This document shows positions 58,344 through 64,000 of a DNA stretch of 64,000 nt, piece by piece. The position numbers and the translations under genes are program-made. Under the pieces are notes generated by a model. That model saw only the letters and a program-made list of their open reading frames with translations. It was not told where the DNA came from and ran no database searches. The stretch lies in the NCBI RefSeq assembly GCF_001411555.2, contig NC_049911.1, positions 5,588,209-5,652,208 on the forward strand. Reading direction: 5' to 3'. Source of the DNA: Juglans regia (lineage: Eukaryota; Streptophyta; Magnoliopsida; Fagales; Juglandaceae). Each line of letters begins with the position of its first letter. Position 1 is the first letter of the stretch.

Positions 58344-60925
58344 CACTACAACATAATTGTTTTTTAGTAACGGTTGAGAAATTGTGAGTCCCCAAACCGT
58401 CATTAAAAGTATTTTCTGTGACGGTTTCTGGAAACTGTCACTAAAGACAGATGAGATTTTTTTGACGTTCGAACTGAGGGGAAATTTACGTTTGAAAGTC
58501 AACATTGTGGCTACTTATGTGCAAACAAGAAATGTTTTGGTGCCAATGTTCGAACGTTAATTGTAAATTTAAATTAAATATGACTCTAATTTAAAAATTA
58601 AGTAATTTTTATAGTACATAATTTGTGAACAAGTCTAAAAAATTGACTTGTATATATTTATATATACACAATTCGTAAAATATAATTATATATTTATTTA
58701 TAAAAATATATTTATGTTTATATATATTTAAAGTGTAGTGATTTAATATTAAAGTTGCAAAATCTAACATTAAAGAAAATTGAGAATTGAAATTAAAAAA
58801 CAATAGAGATATTAAATAATATTGTTCCTTACATATATTAAAAGCAAAATACAAAATATGATAGAATTTCGTAAACAACACTCAAACGAACTCATTGTTC
58901 ACGAAATTTGTACTAAGTATCTCCTCAGTCAAGCTATTAACCTTCTCGTTAAGGATACCTACACGATGGACTATTTCAGCTATAGACTCCTCTACAGCCA
59001 CAATTTGTTGATCGATATGTGCATTCAGCTGTGAGATCACCTCATCAACCCAAGCAGGCCACGCATCTCCCACAGATGTACTCGTCGATTGCTGACTATT
59101 ACTCCCCACACCGGGCTCGAGTTGCGTCGGAGGAACTAGATCCGCTACAGGGGGTGACTGACGTCGAGGTTACCCCCTCATTTGTCCAATGCTACGTCGA
59201 TGCGTGCTCATGTTGAGAGGACTCATCTGATCTGTGACTCGCTCCTCTTACTGGAGTGGCACTCTCCGAGCAAGTAATAACTGGCTGATGATGACACCGT
59301 ATGGGAGGTTGTCTGTGGAGACAATCCTCTCAAAGATGTGCATTGGCAAATCGATGGGATATTCATGTGCCTGCACTCATATAAAAAACTATGCTCAAAT
59401 CTGACTAAATGTGGTCTTATGTGCCACAAGATCTAGGTTTATTGCAACGATAAGCTATAACATGCAAAAGAAAGGTAGCAGATGCATTTGGTTGAAGGTG
59501 TTATTCCTCTCGATTTGTGTGCGATCTCTCCTGGTGAGGATGTAGAAATCCTCATCTCGATCATCATCCCGAGCCTCAAGGTCAGTACCCTCGGCCTCTG
59601 ACCGGTCTGCATCTCTGGCTGATAATGGCTCAATTGGGCCAGTAGATGATGTAGATACGCCTACATCTGCATCGAGTGTGCCTTGTGCAGATGTAGATGT
59701 GTGAACCATGGCTAGAGAGTCAGCTGTAGTCAATGTCGCAACTTCTTGATGAATCCCAAGGAGCTCGACGATGACATCCGGTGAAATTTCAAACGAAACA
59801 CTGCGTACCGTCACGGTGTGAGAGGATGCGTCTTGAGGCATAGGGCACATCCCCATATAGAACACTCAAACCATTGAGGGGTATACCTTCCCCCTCAATG
59901 TGCAGATATTTCTCCAACCTCTACAGATGAAGACATCTATGTGGTTCGTCTGCTCCTATCTGAGCTCGTCAAACTCATTGATCAAGACCTCTCGCTCCAC
60001 CATAACAGTACTAGCCTTGATCCGAACAGTGTCCTGAGTGGCTCATTCCCTCCCCCGTTTCCTGGTATGCAAAGGATGAGTCATATCCTGAAAATAAAAA
60101 AGGAAAAAAAATTATTAGTACTATTGATGCATCTTTCGTATTAATTTTAAACTACTCTGCCTTAACGTTCGAATATAGTAAAACATATGTTCAAAAGTTC
60201 AGATAAAACGTTTGCACGTATGTGTCTAACGTTCCAACATAACGGCTAAGAATTTTGAAATGTGATACGTTCAAACGTTGAATTTTAACATTCGAACGTA
60301 CTACTTTTTAATTTATTCGTCGTTATGCCTTACACGTACATACGTGTATATTTTACGTAAATGCTACAAATAGTAATGATCGAATGTAAAAAATATACAT
60401 TCGAACTTGGAAGGCATAACAGCTATGTAATTGAAACGTCGTACATTCGAACGTTCTATGATTACTATAGACTCAGCCATTCTTAAAAATCTCGAAAATC
60501 ACATACCACTGTTCTAAGTGGCGAAATGCCACCATAGAAATGAATTTTACACTTCAAGAAACTTTTCTACAGTGACCATTTTGCCAATGGTAATCAGTGA
60601 TGACCGGAAAATGGAGTTAAAAATCTGACCACGACTAACTTCATTTTGGAATAATTTCCTACTAAATCTTAAATAAAAAACATGTAAGAGGATAAAAGAG
60701 GGATGCCTACCTTTTTGCGATGGTTGTGGAGGGTTTGATGGTGGAGGCGACAGTTTAGTGGCGGCATGCAAACGGTGGAGAGAGAACGAATGAAAATGAT
60801 GTTTCTCGTTCAGTTTAGGGCTTATATACACGAAACGTTCAAACGTCATTCTGTGTAACGTTCAAACGTGGAAGGAAACATTGGAACGCGAGAAAATATT
60901 ACGTTCGAATGTTCGACTGAATTTC
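58344..60925. mobile_element. CACTA-like (En/Spm) transposon, one end seen
   Basis: CACTACAACATAATTG at 58344 is a typical CACTA terminus. Subterminal TAACGGTT/CCGTCATTA/GTGACGGTTT repeats lie within 110 bases. Palindromic words related to ACGTTCGAACGT occur at both sides (about 58465-58560 and 60160-60925), as expected for transposase-binding repeats. A transposon-protein pseudogene lies between. I could not find the opposite TTGTAGTG end, so the right limit is only the last subterminal word. Confidence 0.55.
58880..60080 (-). pseudogene. Plant transposon-protein pseudogene (Transposase_32-like)
   Basis: The minus strand from about 60078 encodes MTHPLHTRKRGRE, then EREVLINEFDELR, RGWRNICTLRGKVYPSMV and SHTVTVRSVSFEISPDVIVE. 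This arrangement is typical of the putative plant transposon protein domain often found in repeats. The C-terminal part (59109-58882) has an amphipathic segment (ESIAEIVHRVGILNEKVNSL). Stops occur at about 60035, 59965 and 59875. A splice acceptor-like TTTTCAG lies just before 60085. Its biochemical role is not known to me. It sits within the CACTA-like element. Confidence 0.6.
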
Positions 60926-61339
60926 TAAAATTATATTAATAATATAATATATTATTAATATATGTTATATATTATAGTGAATACTATAACATATAGCATA
61001 CTATATCTCATATTATATTATAATATATATAGTATAGTGTATATATATATATAGTATACAGTATATATATAAGTATATTATATATACTGTATATATAGAA
61101 TATAGTGTATTATATATATAGTATTATATATACACTATATATAGTATATTGTTGTTGTTAGTTTTATTAATTGTAGCCTAATGTCTATGTTATATATTAA
61201 TTTATTCCTCGTTAATTAATACTATAATGTTTCATTTCTAAATGTGTACATCATATTAGTAATTTTAAATAAAAAAATTTATTAAGAATTTTAAAACTTC
61301 TGGAATAGTGTTAATAATGTTGGATAAGAAATAAATAAA
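60926..61339. other. AT-rich spacer with TA repeats
   Basis: Long runs of TATA/ATAT words (60930-61150) followed by AT-rich DNA. No gene or recognisable element. The LINE starts near its right edge. Confidence 0.6.
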
Positions 61340-61435
61340 ATACTGAAAAGAAGGAGTCCTCACGGGGTTGAGGTTTTTTCTCTCGAGTTAGAGTAGAGTC
61401 TCTCAGGTTGGGCTTCCTTGCCTGAAGAGTTGGAG

Positions 61436-62896
61436 ATGGCTGAAGACTTGACAAAGCTTTGGGAAGGTTTTAGCCTTACTGAGCAGGAGAAGTCAGGAAT
61501 CAAGGTGGAGTCATCTACCCTTCTCAAAGCAAAGGAAAGAGGAAGGTCATGTTTACTAGCCATGGTCATTGCAGACAAAGTTATCAACCGAGAAGCTTTC
61601 AAGATGACCATGTCGAAGATATGGAATACATCAGGCTGGATAGAATTCTCTGACATGGGTGAAAACAAGTTTTTGTTAAAATTTCAGAAGTGTGAGGACA
61701 GGCAGAAGATCATCCAAGGAAGGCCTTGGTCTTTTGATAGATGGTTGGTGTGCCTTCAAGATTTTGATAGTGATTTATCTTTGAATGCCATCCCATTTCA
61801 AAAGGAAGTTTTCTGGATGCAAATACATAACATGCCTCTTGCGTGTATGACAAAAGAGGTAGGCATGAAAGTTGGGGAGTGTGCAGGGAAGGTGGTGGAT
61901 ATTATTGCTGATCAATGGGGGATCGGATGGGGGAAATTCATGAGACTCAAAGTGGAAGTGGATATCTCCAAAGCTTTGGTGAGAGGTACTTTTTTAAATT
62001 ATGAAGGTCTTCAAATATGGCTGCAATTCAAGTATGAAAGACTACCATCTTTTTGCTTTAAGTGTGGTGTCATCAAACATATTAATAAGTTATGTCCAAA
62101 ACTACCAACTGTTAGAAGAGAGGAGGGTGTTTCTCATCAATATGGCCCCTGGCTCCGTGCTGCTGCTACTCCTTTTAATATGTTTAATCAAAAGAGGTAT
62201 GGAGGGGGAGATGATAGAGCTGAACAGACTACTGGAACACCATGGCAAAATGGGCACTGTGGTGAGGATGATGACTCAAAAGGAAAGGATCACATGCAGG
62301 AGGATACTCAGGAAGTCAACAAGGAAAATAGTACTCATAAGGAAAGTGATTTTATTTTGTCAGAGGAGAATCAAGTGGAGGAAGGAAAGGAAGATATGGG
62401 GGTCATTAAGGAGGGAATGGGAGGGCTGGGAAAGGAAACTTTATTTCAAATGAAGGAGTTACCTTTGGATAATGGAGTCAGACCTTCCAAATTAGATCGA
62501 GTTGTTAAAAAGGATAAGGCTATTTTTAAGGCTTCAGTTTCTGCTCGAGATCAGCAAAAGACCCAAGCTAGTGCTACCTCATCAGATTCCACTCTGGCAT
62601 CACACATTAATGATCTAGATCAATTTTTGACTGAACAGGCTCAATTGTTGGAAAATTCAAAAAAACGAGTTAGTTGGAAAAGAAGAGCTCGAGACAAATT
62701 TTTTGTTGAGCATGCTGCTGAAAGGAAGGAGAAGATACAAAACTATGATAAGAGGAAAAAGAGGGAGGGAAGTGAACTGGCTGAGGCTTCTGAGTTATGT
62801 GGGAATAAGAAACAAAAGGAAGTTCATGGGGTGGAAATGGAGACCTTTGTCCAAGATTTGGTGGTGGCTGATTTTCAGCCCCACCAACAGCAATGA
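61436..62896 (+). CDS. LINE ORF1 protein (DUF4283, zinc knuckle)
   Basis: 486 residues from ATG at 61436; a longer open frame starts at a TTG (61418) and is not used here. The N-terminal DUF4283 domain is at about 30-165 (FLLKFQKCEDRQKII, GRPWSFDRWLVCLQDF, FWMQIHNMPLACMTKEVG). A CCHC knuckle follows at about 207-220 (CFKCGVIKHINKLC), with all four ligands present. The long charged C-terminal tail is rich in Lys and Glu, with basic stretches that suit RNA binding. ORF1 proteins of plant L1 elements bind and package their RNA. The stop overlaps the ORF2 start (ATGA, 62893-62896). Confidence 0.88.
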   Translation: MAEDLTKLWEGFSLTEQEKSGIKVESSTLLKAKERGRSCLLAMVIADKVINREAFKMTMSKIWNTSGWIEFSDMGENKFLLKFQKCEDRQKIIQGRPWSFDRWLVCLQDFDSDLSLNAIPFQKEVFWMQIHNMPLACMTKEVGMKVGECAGKVVDIIADQWGIGWGKFMRLKVEVDISKALVRGTFLNYEGLQIWLQFKYERLPSFCFKCGVIKHINKLCPKLPTVRREEGVSHQYGPWLRAAATPFNMFNQKRYGGGDDRAEQTTGTPWQNGHCGEDDDSKGKDHMQEDTQEVNKENSTHKESDFILSEENQVEEGKEDMGVIKEGMGGLGKETLFQMKELPLDNGVRPSKLDRVVKKDKAIFKASVSARDQQKTQASATSSDSTLASHINDLDQFLTEQAQLLENSKKRVSWKRRARDKFFVEHAAERKEKIQNYDKRKKREGSELAEASELCGNKKQKEVHGVEMETFVQDLVVADFQPHQQQ

Positions 62897-64000
62897 GTTG
62901 TCTAAGTTGGAACTGCCGAGGGCTTGGGAACCCTCGGACAGTTAGAGAACTTCACTGTTTGGTGAAGACTAAGGTCCCAAATTTTGTTTTCCTGATGGAA
63001 ACAAAATGTAAAAGATCCAAGGTTGAGAAAATCAAGAGGTTACTGAATATGGAATACAGTTTTGTGGTGGATTGTAAAGGTTTAAGTGGTGGTCTGGCTT
63101 TCTTATGGAAGGAGGATGTGGATGCAGTTCTGGTGTCTTACTCTAGGCAACATATTTCCTTGGAAGTAAAGGATTTAATAAAAGGAAAGACATGGTTCTT
63201 AACTGGCTTTTATGGAAATCCTATTACTGCTAACAGGAAAGGTAGTTGGCATTTGCTTAGGAAGTTGAAACCAGAAAATGGTGTGGGTTGGCTTTGTGTT
63301 GGGGATTTTAATGAAATTCTCAGCACTAATGAAAAAGTTGGAGGGCCTCTTAGACCCTATGGTCAGATGGAATGCTTTCGTGAGGCACTGAAGGATTGTG
63401 ATCTTAGTGATATGGGGTATGTGGGGAACAAGTTTACATGGTCTAACAATCGTGGTGAGATTGAATTCACTAAAGAAAGGCTAGACAGAGCCTTCTGCAA
63501 CCCTCAATGGGCGGTATGGAACACTGGAGTAGTGACCCTTTCATTAACTGCACTCAATTCAGATCATTGTCCTATTTTCATCACCAATAGAAATCATCAA
63601 CAAGGTGCAGGAAGACATACCAAAATTTTCAGATATGAGGTGAGTTGGGGTCAAAGAGAAGAGTGTAACAAGTTAATTGCTGAGGAGTGGCAGAGACCTA
63701 GTTTAGCTTCAAATAAGCTGAGCTATACTACTGAAGTTTTGAAGAGGTGCCAATTTAAACTTCAACAGTGGAGTAAGCAGGTTATGAGTAAAACCAAGAA
63801 AGAAATACAGCAAAAAATGGAGCATCTTAACTCACTTCAGCAGTGCAACCAAGGAGACAAACATGACAGCATAAAAGGCTTGAAAATTGAGATTGAAAAA
63901 GTGTTGGAAGAGGAAAATCTAAAATGGAAACAAAGAGCAAAACAGAGATGGCTTAAAGAAGGTGACAGGAACACAAAGTATTTCCACCAATGTGCTTCTC
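62893..64000 (+). CDS. LINE ORF2 N-terminal part: endonuclease (cut by window end)
   Basis: Open from ATG at 62893 to the window end (369 codons). The APE-type endonuclease has all of its usual catalytic motifs: SWNCRGLGNP (Asn), FLMETK (Glu), GDFNEIL (Asp/Asn), TWSNN, RLDRAF and SDHCPI (Asp-His). The start of the linker to reverse transcriptase (KEGDRNTKYFHQCAS) lies at the right edge. The enzyme nicks target DNA to prime reverse transcription. The start overlaps the ORF1 stop by four bases, which suggests translation by reinitiation. The reverse transcriptase must be beyond the window. Confidence 0.88.
   Translation, partial: MSCLSWNCRGLGNPRTVRELHCLVKTKVPNFVFLMETKCKRSKVEKIKRLLNMEYSFVVDCKGLSGGLAFLWKEDVDAVLVSYSRQHISLEVKDLIKGKTWFLTGFYGNPITANRKGSWHLLRKLKPENGVGWLCVGDFNEILSTNEKVGGPLRPYGQMECFREALKDCDLSDMGYVGNKFTWSNNRGEIEFTKERLDRAFCNPQWAVWNTGVVTLSLTALNSDHCPIFITNRNHQQGAGRHTKIFRYEVSWGQREECNKLIAEEWQRPSLASNKLSYTTEVLKRCQFKLQQWSKQVMSKTKKEIQQKMEHLNSLQQCNQGDKHDSIKGLKIEIEKVLEEENLKWKQRAKQRWLKEGDRNTKYFHQCAS

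Larger units (their letters stand above)
61340..64000 (+). mobile_element. L1-type LINE, apparently intact 5' part
   Basis: A plus-strand non-LTR element with a short leader (about 61340-61435), complete ORF1 and an ORF2 open to the window end. No frameshift or internal stop occurs in 2.5 kb of coding sequence. Reverse transcriptase and the 3' end lie beyond the window. It is the intact counterpart of the decayed LINE at 1-13760. Confidence 0.85.

Noticed and set aside
58882..59109. A stand-alone small coiled-coil gene
   Set aside because: It follows the transposon-protein pseudogene in the same orientation and is best read as its C-terminal part.
61418..61435. Extension of LINE ORF1 to a start at 61418
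   Set aside because: The codon there is TTG; the first in-frame ATG is at 61436.

Overview
The window is nuclear DNA of a woody eudicot-type plant. The evidence is a resistance-type receptor gene with GT-AG introns, an L-type lectin receptor kinase, and a dense mixture of plant LTR retrotransposons, L1-type LINEs and MITEs. The shape of the receptor gene and the repeats recall Fagales trees (walnut/pecan/oak relatives). That placement is an impression, not something I can prove here. Only two host genes look intact: a lectin receptor-like kinase (30946-32874, +) and an eight-exon LRR receptor-like protein gene (48778-43912, -). A broken fragment of a second receptor-like protein lies at 16880-17122.

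Layout. 1-13760: a decayed minus-strand LINE, split by a solo LTR (3385-4983) and by a Copia-type LTR element (5744-13543). The Copia gag-pol is inverted relative to its own LTRs, PBS and PPT, and it carries a DNA element with a ~30-bp tandem array (9110-10234). 13761-16879: intergenic DNA with inverted-repeat elements and MITE remnants. 16880-17366 and 30285-30620: two halves of one duplicated receptor-gene 5' region, separated by an old chromovirus relic (A, ~17367-30284). Relic A contains a gag-protease-only Ty3 element (C, 18444-25436, perfect TSD CTATC), a large solo LTR (26318-28517) and a MITE. 30946-32874: lectin kinase. 34385-38280: another gag-protease Ty3 relic (D) with a hAT-like insertion. 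38285-40236: Copia RNase H debris and an 820-bp poly(A) retroposon with a 12-bp TSD. 41265-42923: MITEs. 43912-48778: receptor-like protein. 49630-58235: a ~2.74-kb solo LTR (TSD ATTTC) holding a young chromovirus (B, 50322-56179, TSD CAGTG). 58344-60925: a CACTA-like end with a transposon-protein pseudogene. 61340-64000: a plus-strand LINE whose ORF1 and ORF2 are open as far as the window edge and overlap as ATGA.

How it fits together. The two receptor genes are cell-surface immune-type proteins pointing away from a partly shared, duplicated upstream sequence. Everything else is layered transposition. Target-site duplications and the continuity of host-element reading frames give a relative order: LINE, then Copia, then PIF-like element; duplicated receptor 5' region, then chromovirus A, then C, the large LTR and a MITE; and big solo LTR, then chromovirus B. 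I found no tRNA, rRNA or CRISPR array.
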